A DNA stretch of 23,092 nucleotides from an uncultured Collinsella sp. (GTDB lineage Bacteria; Actinomycetota; Coriobacteriia; Coriobacteriales; Coriobacteriaceae). The DNA lies in NCBI GenBank assembly GCA_900544425.1, contig UQUX01000015.1, positions 1-23,092 of the forward strand. Reading direction: 5' to 3'. Of this stretch, positions 1-8,125 are shown one piece after another. The position numbers and the translations under genes were made by a program. Below the pieces are notes generated by a model. The model searched no databases, was not told the DNA's origin, and worked only from the letters and a program-made list of their open reading frames with translations. Each line of letters starts with the position of its first letter. Within the stretch, counting starts at the first letter, position 1.

Positions 1-2294
1 AACGACATCACCAAGGCTACGCCCGCCTGCTTTGAGCCCACGATCGACTACTGTGTGGTCAAGGTGCCGCGCTTTGCCTTCGAGAAGTTCAAGGGTACCG
101 ACCCCACGCTCACTACGCGCATGAAGGCCGTGGGCGAGATCATGGCGATCGGCCGCACCTTTGAGGAGGCCTTTGGCAAGGCTATGCGCTCGCTGGAGGA
201 CGGCCACCAGGGTATTTGCGCCGGTGGCAAAGAGGGTGCCGATAAGCTGAGCGACGACGAGCTTGCTCAGGCCGTGGCAACCCCGACCGAGCATCGCATC
301 TTCTTTGTGGTCGAGGCCCTGCGCCGTGGCTGGGACATCGCTCGCATCCATGCCATCTGCGGTATCGATCCGTGGTACCTCAACCGTATCAACGATATGG
401 TGCAGGTCCAGCAGAGCATCCGCGGCCTGCGTGTGGAGGATATCGACGCCGACGCGATGCGTCTGCTCAAGCAGTACGGTACGAGCGACGCCGAGATCGC
501 CGCGCTGACCGGCTCGGACGAGCGCTTTGTGCGCGCCTATCGTAAGGGTCTGGGCGTGGTTCCCAGCATGAAGACGGTCGATACCTGCGCTGCGGAGTTC
601 TCGAGTGCCACGGAGTACCACTACAAGACGTACGAGAACATCTACCGCACGAGCCCGGATGCCAAGAAGTGCGTGGCTCCCGACGAGACCACGCCGGCGG
701 ACAAGCCCAAGGCGATGATCCTGGGCGCCGGCCCCAACCGTATCGGCCAGGGTATCGAGTTCGATTACTGCTGCGTGCACGCGAGCTACGCGCTGGCAGC
801 CCGCGGCTTCGAGACCATCATGGTCAACTGCAACCCCGAGACCGTTTCGACCGACTACGACACGTCCGACCGCCTTTACTTTGAGCCGCTCACCTACGAG
901 GACGTCATGGATGTCATCGATGTTGAGCGACCCGACGGCGTCGTGGTGACGCTCGGCGGCCAGACTCCGCTTAAGCTGGCGCGCATGCTCGAGGAAAGCG
1001 GCGTGAACATCATGGGCACCAAGCCCGATGCCATCGACTTTGCCGAGGACCGCGAGCGCTTTGCCGCCCTGCTCGACAAGCTGGGCATTATGTATCCGCC
1101 GGCGGGCCAGGCAACCTCGTTTGAGGAGGCCGAGGCCGTGGCCGCGCATATTGGCTACCCGCTGCTGGTGCGTCCGAGCTACGTGCTGGGCGGCCGCGGC
1201 ATGATGATCGCCTACGATGCCGAACATCTGCGCGATTACATGGCCGAGGCTGCACGCATTAGCCCCGACTACCCGGTGTATCTGGATCGCTTCTTGGAGG
1301 GTGCGATCGAGTCCGATGTCGACGCCCTGTGCGATGGCGAAGAGGTCTACATCGGCGGCATTCTGGAGCATATCGAGGAGGCCGGTATTCACTCCGGCGA
1401 CTCTGCGACCTGCATCCCGCCGTTCAGCTTTAGCGAGAGCCTGCAGGCAAAGCTTCGCGAGACCACGCGCCGCATCGCGATGGCGCTGGGAGTCCGCGGC
1501 CTGGTTAACGTGCAGTACGCCATTAAGGGCGAGACCGTTTACGTGATCGAGGCCAACCCGCGTGCCAGCCGTACCGTGCCGTTCATCTCCAAGGCCACCG
1601 GCGTGCCGCGGCGCGTATCATGGCGGGCGATTCCATCGCGAGCTTGGGCCTGCCGAGCGACGAGCGTCAGCTGGACTGGTTCTGCATGAAGGAAGCCGTT
1701 ATGCCCTGGGGCCGTTTCCCGGGCGCCGACGTTATCCTGGGGCCCGAGATGAAGTCGACGGGCGAGGTCATGGGTATCGCCAAGAGCTATCCCGAGGCAT
1801 ACGCCAAGACGCAGCTGGCGATCGACTACAAGCTGCCCGACCCGAGCGCCGGCAAGGTGTTCATTAGCGTGTGCGACCGCGACAAGCGTCACATCCTTTC
1901 GGTCGCCCGTATCCTGCGCTACCTGGGCTTTGATATCTGCTCCACCGAGGGTACGGCGCGCGTGCTGCGCGGCGGCAACGTGACCTGCGAGGTCGTGGAG
2001 AAGATTAGCGGCCCGCACGACGGTGAGCGCCCCAACATCGGCGACCTCATCGCCGATGGCAAGATTGCGGTGATCGTCAACACGCCGTACGGCCCAGGTT
2101 CGCGTGGCGACGGCTATCTGTTGCGTACCGAGGCAGTGCGCCGCGGCGTGACCTGCGTGACGGCGATGTCTGCGGCCAACACGTACGTGAGTGCCATCGA
2201 GGCCGTGCGCGAGGACCAGCAGGGTCACGGCAGCGCCAACGACATGGGCATGGACGTCATCGCCCTGCAGGACCTGCCGCAGTACACGGTGTAG
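1..2294 (+). pseudogene. carB: Carbamoyl-phosphate synthase large subunit, 3' part, frameshifted
   Basis: This is the large subunit of carbamoyl-phosphate synthase, which makes carbamoyl phosphate from bicarbonate, ammonia (from the CarA glutaminase) and two ATP for pyrimidine and arginine synthesis. The 5' end, roughly 300 codons, lies outside the window. Frame 1 is open from base 1 and shows the end of the first ATP-grasp half (MAIGRTFEEA), the oligomerisation region, and the second half (GAGPNRIGQGIEFDYCCVHA, VTLGGQTPLKLA, VRPSYVLGGRGM, VIEANPRASRTVPF). At about 1609 the reading moves to frame 3, which continues with the expected ARIMAGDSIASLG and the C-terminal MGS-like allosteric domain (VFISVCDRDKRHI) to TAG at 2292-2294. 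The family sequence at the junction is GVPLARIM, and the DNA reads ccg-cg-gcg, so one base of a Leu codon (probably CTG) is missing. Nothing else is degraded. The cause is either a very recent mutation or a sequencing or assembly error. Left unrepaired, the first frame ends at 1689. Confidence 0.93.
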
Positions 2295-2305
2295 TTGACC
2301 TGGTC

Positions 2306-2390
2306 GGCCGGGGTGGGAGCCGGACACTTTCTCTCGGAAACTGGGCTTCGCGAAGTTTTCCGAGAGAAAGGACCGCCTCCCGCCCCGGCC
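2306..2390. repeat. Large two-tier intergenic palindrome downstream of carB
   Basis: The outer arms 2306-2319 and 2377-2390 are complementary over 14 bp, with one position that would be a G-U wobble in RNA. The inner arms 2327-2340 and 2357-2370 are perfectly complementary over 14 bp (CTTTCTCTCGGAAA). The apex holds the small palindrome CTTCGCGAAG (2346-2355). The element begins only 12 nt after the carB stop and has no T-tract, so it looks more like a REP-type or RNA-stabilising stem than a simple terminator. Confidence 0.75.
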
Positions 2391-2463
2391 TGCGGTGACT
2401 CGGTTGCACCGTGTACTGCCGAAGGGGCTTTGCGCGATGACTAGGGCTGAATAAAAAGTGAGT

Positions 2464-2507
2464 GTGGGATCCGCCGTTCGTTCGAACGGCTGATCCCACG
2501 TTATTAT
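2464..2507 (+). terminator. Probable rho-independent terminator of carB
   Basis: GTGGGATC (2464-2471) pairs with GATCCCAC (2492-2499), and the inner GCCGTTCG (2473-2480) pairs with CGAACGGC (2483-2490). There is one mismatch (2472/2491) and a two-base loop. TTATTATTT follows. It is placed to end transcription coming from carB. Confidence 0.6.
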
Positions 2508-2540
2508 TTCAGCCAACGTACGTCATAGCAATTCCCGGTA

Positions 2541-2645
2541 GGTCCCCGGGTGCCCCGCGGCGGGCTGGGTTTATTGTCTGAGCGACTTTGCGAAGCAAGG
2601 GGAGCGAAGATAAAAACCCAGCCCGCCGCGGGGCACCCGGGGACC
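2541..2645. repeat. 105-nt inverted repeat with perfect 32-bp arms upstream of purE
   Basis: Arms 2541-2572 and 2614-2645 are perfectly complementary over 32 bp (GGTCCCCGGG at one end, AAACCCAGCC at the start of the other arm). The 41-nt loop contains its own hairpin, TTGCGAAGCAA. The element lies just before the purE promoter, and no ORF is associated with it. A stem this long and perfect is far beyond a normal terminator. A REP/REPIN-like or other non-coding mobile repeat is the likeliest explanation, by inference. Confidence 0.75.
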
Positions 2646-2662
2646 GCAGGGACGGGAGCAGC

Positions 2663-2668
2663 TATACT
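2663..2668 (+). promoter_or_regulatory. Putative -10 element of the purE operon
   Basis: TATACT lies about 63 nt upstream of the purE ATG and immediately after the 105-nt palindrome. No good -35 box is visible because that position is occupied by the right arm of the palindrome. The call rests on the hexamer and its position. Confidence 0.35.
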
Positions 2669-2731
2669 ACTCTCAGTAGTTAAGGGTCGCGGATCCGCCG
2701 CGTCACCGCTCTCAACAGGAGGTCTTTGTTT

Positions 2732-3196
2732 ATGGCAGATCAAAAGCCGGTTGTCGGGATCATCATGGGTTCCAAGTCCGATCTGGGCGTTATGGAAGGC
2801 TGCACCGCCGAGCTCGAGGCGCTGGGCGTGCCCTATGAGCTCGTCATTGCGAGCGCACACCGCACGCCGGCGAAGGTCCACGAGTGGGCTTCGACTGCTG
2901 CCGATCGCGGTATCAAAGTGATTATCGCCGCCGCCGGCAAGGCCGCTCACCTGGGTGGTGTCGTGGCTGCCTTTACGCCGCTGCCGGTCATCGGCGTGCC
3001 TATGAAGACGAGTGACCTGGGCGGTATGGATTCGCTGCTGTCGATGGTGCAGATGCCTTCGGGCGTGCCCGTGGCCTGCGTTGCCATCAACGGCGCCAAG
3101 AACGCCGCCATCTACGCCACGCAGATTCTAGGCGCTTGCGACCCCGAGTACCGCAAGGTTATCGAGAAGATGAAGCAGGAGATGGCCGACGCCTAG
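2732..3196 (+). CDS. purE: N5-carboxyaminoimidazole ribonucleotide mutase PurE
   Basis: PurE converts N5-CAIR to CAIR in de novo purine synthesis in the cytosol. The 154-residue length is usual for a stand-alone bacterial class I PurE. Motifs appear in the expected order: GIIMGSKSDL (CAIR-binding loop), IASAHRTP with the conserved His, AAAGKAAHLGGVVAAF, VPMKTSDLGGMDSLLSMVQM and the C-terminal INGAKNAAIYA. The ATG at 2732 is chosen because AGGAGG (2717-2722) precedes it by 9 nt; a TTG two codons earlier has no such spacing. purK is not in the window. The gene leads a same-strand run with a sortase 35 nt downstream, an unexpected partner for a purine gene. It is probably read from the -10 at 2663. 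Confidence 0.95.
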   Translation: MADQKPVVGIIMGSKSDLGVMEGCTAELEALGVPYELVIASAHRTPAKVHEWASTAADRGIKVIIAAAGKAAHLGGVVAAFTPLPVIGVPMKTSDLGGMDSLLSMVQMPSGVPVACVAINGAKNAAIYATQILGACDPEYRKVIEKMKQEMADA

Positions 3197-3231
3197 GCGT
3201 TCTGCCGTTTCACCGCAGTATAAGGAGAGCC

Positions 3232-4230
3232 ATGTCCGACTATCAGGGAAAACGATTCAAGGCTTCTCAGATTCCCGATCCATCGAAGCCGGGTGCTGCC
3301 CATGCGGCGCAGCAGGGTCGGGCATCCTCTCCTCAGCAGCCGCGCGCGCCGCGCCCCGTGACACCGGCGACGCATCGTCGACAGGACGCGCCAGCCGCAT
3401 ATCGACCTTCATCTTATAGCAACGCTAAGAAGCCGCCCCGGTCTTCATCGCATGCCGCGCCGTCGGATTACACCGAGCCGCCGCGCAAAAAGCGCCGCTC
3501 CATTATTCCCATTCTGCTCATCATCATCGGCATCGGCCTAATCGTTGCCGCTGCCGCCATCTTTATCAACGCCCAGATTGGTTACAAGCAGGCGAGCGAG
3601 TCGTACCAAAAGATCGAAAAGCAATATATAAGCGATAAGGACGCCAGCGGCGTGCCGATTATCGACTTCGATGCACTTGCTCAGACAAACCCCGAGATTG
3701 TGGGTTGGATTTACGCGCCCGGCACCAACATCAACTACCCCGTGGTGCAGACCAACAACAACTCCAAATACCTCAACACGCTGTTTGACGGTACATCTAA
3801 CGCGTCCGGTGCCATTTTCTTGGATAGTGATGACACCGCGCCGGGAATGGTCGACCAGCAGACCACGATTTACGGCCACCATATGAACGATGGGTCGATG
3901 TTCAACGTGATTTCGGACACCACCGACCAAGCGACGTTCGATAGCATCGAGTACGTGTATTACATCACGCGCGATACAACGTATAAGCTGCGTCCGCTGG
4001 CGACCAAGGTCGTTGAGGATACGTACTCCAAGGCGCGCACGCCCAATTTTGAGGGCGACGACGGGCTCAAGAACTACCTGTCCGAGATGCTCGACGGTGC
4101 CTCTGCCGTGGCGAGCGATGCCACCGATCGTGCCGCTTCGGCAACCAAGGTCGTAACGCTTGTGACCTGTCGTTCGTTATCGCTGAGCAACACGCGTGCC
4201 GTCATGGTGCTCACGCCGGTCGAGGAATAG
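3232..4230 (+). CDS. Class B-type sortase, membrane-anchored
   Basis: Sortases are extracellular cysteine transpeptidases that link sorting-signal proteins to the cell wall or to pilin subunits. The 332-residue product has an N-terminal cytoplasmic region of about 90 residues rich in Pro, Ser, Gln and Ala, then a basic stretch (RKKRRS) and one membrane segment at about 91-113. The catalytic domain runs from about 140 to the end. It shows the TIYGHHM motif (catalytic His at 216/217), TLVTC (Cys313) and Arg322 in SNTRAVMVL, which form the sortase triad. The GHHM motif and the helix-rich insertion point to class B. The ATG at 3232 follows AAGGAG. The disordered N-terminus is unusually long for a sortase. 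No sorting-signal (LPxTG-like) substrate gene is seen here, so the substrate is unknown. The next gene starts 3 nt after the stop. Confidence 0.88.
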   Translation: MSDYQGKRFKASQIPDPSKPGAAHAAQQGRASSPQQPRAPRPVTPATHRRQDAPAAYRPSSYSNAKKPPRSSSHAAPSDYTEPPRKKRRSIIPILLIIIGIGLIVAAAAIFINAQIGYKQASESYQKIEKQYISDKDASGVPIIDFDALAQTNPEIVGWIYAPGTNINYPVVQTNNNSKYLNTLFDGTSNASGAIFLDSDDTAPGMVDQQTTIYGHHMNDGSMFNVISDTTDQATFDSIEYVYYITRDTTYKLRPLATKVVEDTYSKARTPNFEGDDGLKNYLSEMLDGASAVASDATDRAASATKVVTLVTCRSLSLSNTRAVMVLTPVEE

Positions 4231-4233
4231 ATA

Positions 4234-4683
4234 ATGGGCTACTCAATGACGGTGAAAGGGGAAATGATGCTCGAGAATGGCAAAACGATGCCTTCGGTTG
4301 ATGCTTGGCTGCGCGAGGCCAAGGCCGATGCTTCGGCGGCAGGCTGTGGGATGTATCTGACGCATAACGGTGTGGTGCGTGCGACGCCCAAGTCCGAGGT
4401 TCGCGGGATCGAAACCGATGGCGTAGCTCCCGGACGCAGGGTGGGCGGCATGGTGTTCGGCTTCGATGCTCAGAAGGTGCAGGCTGCTATCGAGGCCACG
4501 CGCGCGATGCCGGGTATTGGCTATGTGCGCGTGTGGCTGGCGAGCGGTGAGCTTGCCGTAGGCGACGACATCATGCTCGTGCTCATCGGCGGGGACATTC
4601 GCCCGCACGTGGTCGATGCGCTGCAAGCGCTCGTTGGCACCATCAAGAACGAATGCGTGAGTGAGGTCGAGCACGAGGCATAG
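4234..4683 (+). CDS. MoaE-like protein (molybdopterin synthase large subunit family)
   Basis: MoaE with MoaD inserts sulfur into precursor Z to make molybdopterin. The C-terminal half resembles MoaE: VRVWLASGELAVGDDIMLVL matches the MoaE pattern with GELxxGDxIxxV, followed by a helix leading into TIKNECVSEVE. Lys138 may match one of the two catalytic lysines, but the second Lys of the usual WKxE end is absent (SEVE here). Catalytic activity is therefore doubtful. The N-terminal half (MYLTHNGVVR) replaces the usual GTVR region. The ATG at 4234 lies 3 nt after the sortase stop, with GAGGA upstream. ATG 4264 or 4267, behind AAAGGGG, is a possible alternative start. No other moa genes are nearby. 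The assignment rests on pattern recognition only. Confidence 0.55.
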   Translation: MGYSMTVKGEMMLENGKTMPSVDAWLREAKADASAAGCGMYLTHNGVVRATPKSEVRGIETDGVAPGRRVGGMVFGFDAQKVQAAIEATRAMPGIGYVRVWLASGELAVGDDIMLVLIGGDIRPHVVDALQALVGTIKNECVSEVEHEA

Positions 4684-4713
4684 AGGCTTGCGTCGATAGA
4701 AGACTCGTTTATA

Positions 4714-4760
4714 AAAATGCCCGCAGTTCAGTGTTGATACCGGCGGGCATTTTGCGTTTT
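4714..4760. terminator. Bidirectional terminator between convergent genes
   Basis: AAAATGCCCGC (4714-4724) and GCGGGCATTTT (4743-4753) are perfect 11-bp arms with A-rich and T-rich ends. The stem serves the plus-strand purE-sortase run and the minus-strand membrane gene that ends at 4775. Confidence 0.8.
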
Positions 4761-4774
4761 GGACGCGGTGGGCG

Positions 4775-6004
4775 CTACACGCGCGTCGCATCCTTGGGGC
4801 TCATGGTCATGCTCTGGAAGCGGTTTTCCATAAAGTCATTATCGAAGTACTTGCCGTAGAACTGCGCAACGGGAATATCCGGTTCCGTGCCGTTGACGCG
4901 CTGATACCAATAATCGAGCGACTGCAGCGTCATAACGCCATCGACCAGCATAATGATGGTGAAGATGACGGTAGCCGAGTAGCGGCTCTTCCACGGAATC
5001 ATGTTGATGAGCTTGAGCAGCCTCGGCAGCAGCAGCTTGATCCAGATGAGGCCGCCCAGGCCCCACAGACAGGCGAAGCCCGTGCAGGTGCGTCCGCCCG
5101 TGAGGACCACGAGCGGGTCGGGCATACCGAACAGCGTTATGTGCGAGTAGCTCCACGAGACCACGCCAAACGCGGTCTGCATAAACCAGCCCACGAACAC
5201 CTCAAAGCTGGCGCCGAGCAGGGCGCTCACCAGGAAAATGATGATGGGGTTCTTTTTATAGAAGCGGTTGAGCACCATGGTCATGAGCACGGCACCAAAG
5301 CCGTAGATGGGGCTGAAGGGGCCAAACAGCATACCGGCGCGGTCCTGGTAGACACCCGGATCGTTGACGGTCATATGCCAGATATCCTCCAGGACCAGGC
5401 CGAGCACGCAGCAGACAAAGAATACCCAGAACAGGTTGAAGTAGTTGAGCTTGATGTAGCCCTCGCCGGTTTCATCGCGCCCGAGCATGCCCTCGGCGGC
5501 GGCGTCGCGGTCGAGCATCTCCTGCAGGCGGCGCTGCAGCTCGCGCTCCTGGCGCAGTGTGGGGTCGACGGTGGCCGAAAGCGCGACGAGGATGCCGAGC
5601 TGGATGGCAGGGCGCAGCAAGAAGGGCCCGATGCCCTGGAGCATCACGTCAACCAAAAGCTCGACGACGGTAAACGCGATAAGGATATAGGACAGACGGG
5701 CGGCATTGCGGCGCTGGTTCTTGATGAGGTCCAGGCCAAAGATGATCAAGATGACGGCACTGGCAGCCGAGAGCATGATGCCGGCGACAATCAGTCCGAC
5801 CGCGACGAGCGTGTTGTCGCCGAGCTTGGCGGCGGCGTTGCCGTTGATGAGTGCGGTGATGACCTGCCACATAAAGGCGCCGACCGAAGGGAGCGTGCCC
5901 ACGCCGGACAGGATGCACAGGACGGCGTATACCTTAATGATGAGGGGGATCTTCTTGACCTCCGTGGCGCTGGGGACGCTGGGGTCGAGTTCGTTTCGAT
6001 CCAT
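4775..6004 (-). CDS. Multi-pass membrane protein, putative ABC transporter permease (PF06541 type)
   Basis: This 409-residue integral membrane protein matches the family annotated as putative ABC-transporter type IV / CmpB. The first half (residues about 25-160) has about four hydrophobic segments (IPLIIKVYAVLCILSGVGTL; TLVAVGLIVAGIMLSAASAV). A charged linker follows (QERELQRRLQEMLDRD). The second half carries the recognisable PF06541 region: YFNLFWVFFVCCVLGLVLED, FGPFSPIYGFGAVLM, ALLGASFEVFVGWFMQ and FACLWGLGG. No ATPase or substrate protein is linked to it, so transport is unproven and the family name is historical. ATG 6004 is chosen because AGAAAGG lies just upstream; in-frame sequence further upstream is intergenic. 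The gene is transcribed alone, divergently from purF. Confidence 0.8.
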   Translation of the reverse strand: MDRNELDPSVPSATEVKKIPLIIKVYAVLCILSGVGTLPSVGAFMWQVITALINGNAAAKLGDNTLVAVGLIVAGIMLSAASAVILIIFGLDLIKNQRRNAARLSYILIAFTVVELLVDVMLQGIGPFLLRPAIQLGILVALSATVDPTLRQERELQRRLQEMLDRDAAAEGMLGRDETGEGYIKLNYFNLFWVFFVCCVLGLVLEDIWHMTVNDPGVYQDRAGMLFGPFSPIYGFGAVLMTMVLNRFYKKNPIIIFLVSALLGASFEVFVGWFMQTAFGVVSWSYSHITLFGMPDPLVVLTGGRTCTGFACLWGLGGLIWIKLLLPRLLKLINMIPWKSRYSATVIFTIIMLVDGVMTLQSLDYWYQRVNGTEPDIPVAQFYGKYFDNDFMENRFQSMTMSPKDATRV

Positions 6005-6251
6005 ACATAACCTTTCTCGTTTTGCTGTAGGTACAAGGATACGCCGCCGACCTGCCAAAAGACAGGACGAACGTCCCAATTGCAACAATGTAAGTCCTAA
6101 CGGCGGGCGAAGCGTGGCGTAGTGAGGGTCGGCGTGGCACTGCCACCCACGTCGTGAAGCCAAATAAATGTTTGGCAACAAAACTGATTATTAGCTCGGT
6201 GGGCTTTTAAAAAGCGCTGCTCATGCGCTGGGGAGCGCGTCGCGCCGTGCG

Positions 6252-6257
6252 TATAAT
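6252..6257 (+). promoter_or_regulatory. -10 element of the purF promoter
   Basis: A perfect TATAAT lies 42 nt before the purF ATG, with GAGGGG (6288-6293) as ribosome binding site in between. No clear -35 box is seen. The 294-nt divergent region 6005-6298 also holds small hairpins (GTGGCACTGCCAC near 6133; CCAAATAAATGTTTGG near 6160), which could be operators or chance. No purine riboswitch fold was recognised. Confidence 0.6.
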
Positions 6258-6298
6258 AAGGCGGGTAACGCCAAAATACGAGGCTCTGAGGGGATGCC

Positions 6299-7969
6299 AT
6301 GTCTCAAGAAACCATCCGCGCGGCCGAGCGTGCCGCGGGACAGGTGAACACCATGTCGACGTATGATCCGGACTCCGACCAGCTGCATGAGGAATGTGGC
6401 ATTTTCGGCGTATGGGCGCCCGATCGCGACGTGGCTCGACTGACGTACTTTGGCCTGCGTGCACTGCAGCACCGTGGCCAAGAATCGGCGGGAATCGCTG
6501 TTGGTGACGGCGGTACGGTTATGGTCCGCAAGGATCTGGGCCTGCTCGACCGCGTGTTCTCCAATGCCGACTTGTCGACGCTCTCCGGTCAGCTGGCCGT
6601 GGGCCATGTGCGCTATGGCACCGCCGGCGCCAAGAGCTGGGAAGCCTCTCAGCCGCACCTCTCTACCATCAATAGCGTCATTATCGCGCTTGCTCACAAC
6701 GGCACTCTGGTCAACACCGACGAGCTGCGCCGCCAGCTGATCGAGCTGGGTGTGCCGTTCCTCTCCAATTCGGATTCCGAGGTCGCGACCAAGCTTATCG
6801 GCTACTTTACCCAGCGTACGGGCCACCTGCGCGAGGGCATTCGTAAGACCATGGAGCTTGTGCGCGGCGGCTACGCCATGACGCTCATTAACGAGCAGGC
6901 GCTCTACGCATTCCGCGATCCGCACGGCATTCGCCCGCTCGTGCTGGGCAAGCTGGTGGACGAGGGTCTGGACCAGGCCGATGCCGCATCCGTTTCGCAG
7001 CTGCCGTCGCAGGACGGCGCCGCGACGGTCGACTCCGCCGTCCATGTCACGCGCGCCGGCGGTTGGGTCGTTGCTTCCGAGACCTGCGCACTCGACATCG
7101 TGGGTGCCGAGTACGTCCGTGACGTCCGTCCCGGCGAGATCTTGCGCATCAGCGCCGAGGGTCTGGTATCCGAGCAGGGCGTGCCTGCAGCCGAAGAGCC
7201 CGCCAACTGCATCTTTGAGCAGGTCTACTTCGCCCGTCCCGACTCCATCATGAACGGCAAGAGCGTCTATGCCTGCCGTTACGACATGGGTCGTCAGCTG
7301 GCACACGAGGAGCCCGTCGAGGCCGACCTGGTCATCGGCGTGCCCGACTCCGGCCTGCCGCCCGCGGAGGGGTATTCGCACGAGAGCGGTATTCCCTTTG
7401 GCGAGGGCCTTATCAAGAACCGCTACGTGGGCCGTACGTTTATCGAGCCCACGCAGGAGCTGCGCGCCATGGGCGTGCGTATGAAACTCAACCCGCTGCG
7501 CGACAACATCGAGGGCAAGCGCCTGGTCGTCATCGACGACTCCATTGTGCGCGGCACCACCATGGTGCAGCTCGTCAAGATGCTACGCAACGCTGGCGCC
7601 AAGGAGATTCATATCCGCATCAACTCGCCCGAGGTCATCTGGCCGTGCTTCTACGGCATCGATACCGACGTGCAGTCGCAGCTTATCAGCGCCAACAAGA
7701 CGGTCGACGAGATTTGCGAGTATATCGGCGCCGATTCGCTGGCCTTCCTTTCGGTCGAGGGCCTGCTTAAGGTCATGCCCAAGGGCGGTTACTGCGATGC
7801 GTGCTTTACCGGCCGCTACCCCGTGGCGATTCCCGAGAGCTTTGGCCGCGACAAGTTCATGGAGGGCTTTAAGCCCCGCAACCTGGATAAGCCGCTGCAC
7901 TTTGATGACGACGCCGTGGTCGAGAAATACGACGACCGCAGCTGGGAAGAGAAGCACGGTGAGGCCTAA
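6299..7969 (+). CDS. purF: Amidophosphoribosyltransferase PurF
   Basis: PurF catalyses the committed step of purine synthesis: PRPP and glutamine give 5-phosphoribosylamine. The product has 556 residues. A 32-residue propeptide ending HEE precedes Cys33 (CGIFGVW), the N-terminal nucleophile of the class II glutaminase, which implies self-cleavage after residue 32. The glutaminase half carries ALQHRGQESAGI, VGHVRYGT and LAHNGTLVNT. The PRPP loop VVIDDSIVRGTT is at about residues 409-420. Cysteines in CIFEQVYFARPDS, PEVIWPCFYG and YCDACFTG match the four [4Fe-4S] ligands of the Bacillus-type enzyme, so an oxygen-sensitive cluster is likely (family inference). ATG 6299 has GAGGGG 5 nt upstream; ATG 6353 would leave a 14-residue propeptide. 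A repeat begins at the stop codon. Confidence 0.96.
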   Translation: MSQETIRAAERAAGQVNTMSTYDPDSDQLHEECGIFGVWAPDRDVARLTYFGLRALQHRGQESAGIAVGDGGTVMVRKDLGLLDRVFSNADLSTLSGQLAVGHVRYGTAGAKSWEASQPHLSTINSVIIALAHNGTLVNTDELRRQLIELGVPFLSNSDSEVATKLIGYFTQRTGHLREGIRKTMELVRGGYAMTLINEQALYAFRDPHGIRPLVLGKLVDEGLDQADAASVSQLPSQDGAATVDSAVHVTRAGGWVVASETCALDIVGAEYVRDVRPGEILRISAEGLVSEQGVPAAEEPANCIFEQVYFARPDSIMNGKSVYACRYDMGRQLAHEEPVEADLVIGVPDSGLPPAEGYSHESGIPFGEGLIKNRYVGRTFIEPTQELRAMGVRMKLNPLRDNIEGKRLVVIDDSIVRGTTMVQLVKMLRNAGAKEIHIRINSPEVIWPCFYGIDTDVQSQLISANKTVDEICEYIGADSLAFLSVEGLLKVMPKGGYCDACFTGRYPVAIPESFGRDKFMEGFKPRNLDKPLHFDDDAVVEKYDDRSWEEKHGEA

Positions 7970-8009
7970 AACCTGCCATGTGGGGACAGGTTTATTTTGG
8001 TAGGTTTTA
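7967..8009 (+). repeat. 43-nt repeat starting at the purF stop codon, terminator-like
   Basis: The element starts with the TAA of purF and matches 37 of 43 positions of the copy at the pth stop codon (19199-19241, opposite strand). AAACCTG (7969-7975) can pair with CAGGTTT (7987-7993), followed by ATTTT as in an intrinsic terminator. The same left arm could instead pair with GGTAGGTTTT (7999-8008). It contains the GGGGACAGG core shared by other intergenic palindromes here. Confidence 0.7.
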
Positions 8010-8125
8010 CCTGCTGTTTTGTTGATATGACGGCGCGTGCTGTTATGGCGCGCGCCGAAATGAACGCAACTATGAGCACCGTTTGGCGCCCGGGCGGCGG
8101 ACGGTAGTGGGAGAGGAAGGCTCAG

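Noticed and set aside
2295..2731. CRISPR array or integron attC sites in the palindrome cluster
   Set aside because: There are no regular direct repeats with spacers, and the arms are perfect rather than the imperfect attC layout with its core sites.
5141..6010. 289-residue plus-strand open frame opposite the PF06541-type gene
   Set aside because: Composition is antisense-like (rich in His, Asp, Gln and Glu); the minus frame has real membrane segments.
6005..6298. Purine riboswitch or PurR box upstream of purF
   Set aside because: No conserved purine-aptamer loops or paired PurR boxes were recognised; only small hairpins are present.
6221..7381. 386-residue minus-strand frame opposite purF
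   Set aside because: purF is certain on the other strand, and this frame shows no recognisable domain.
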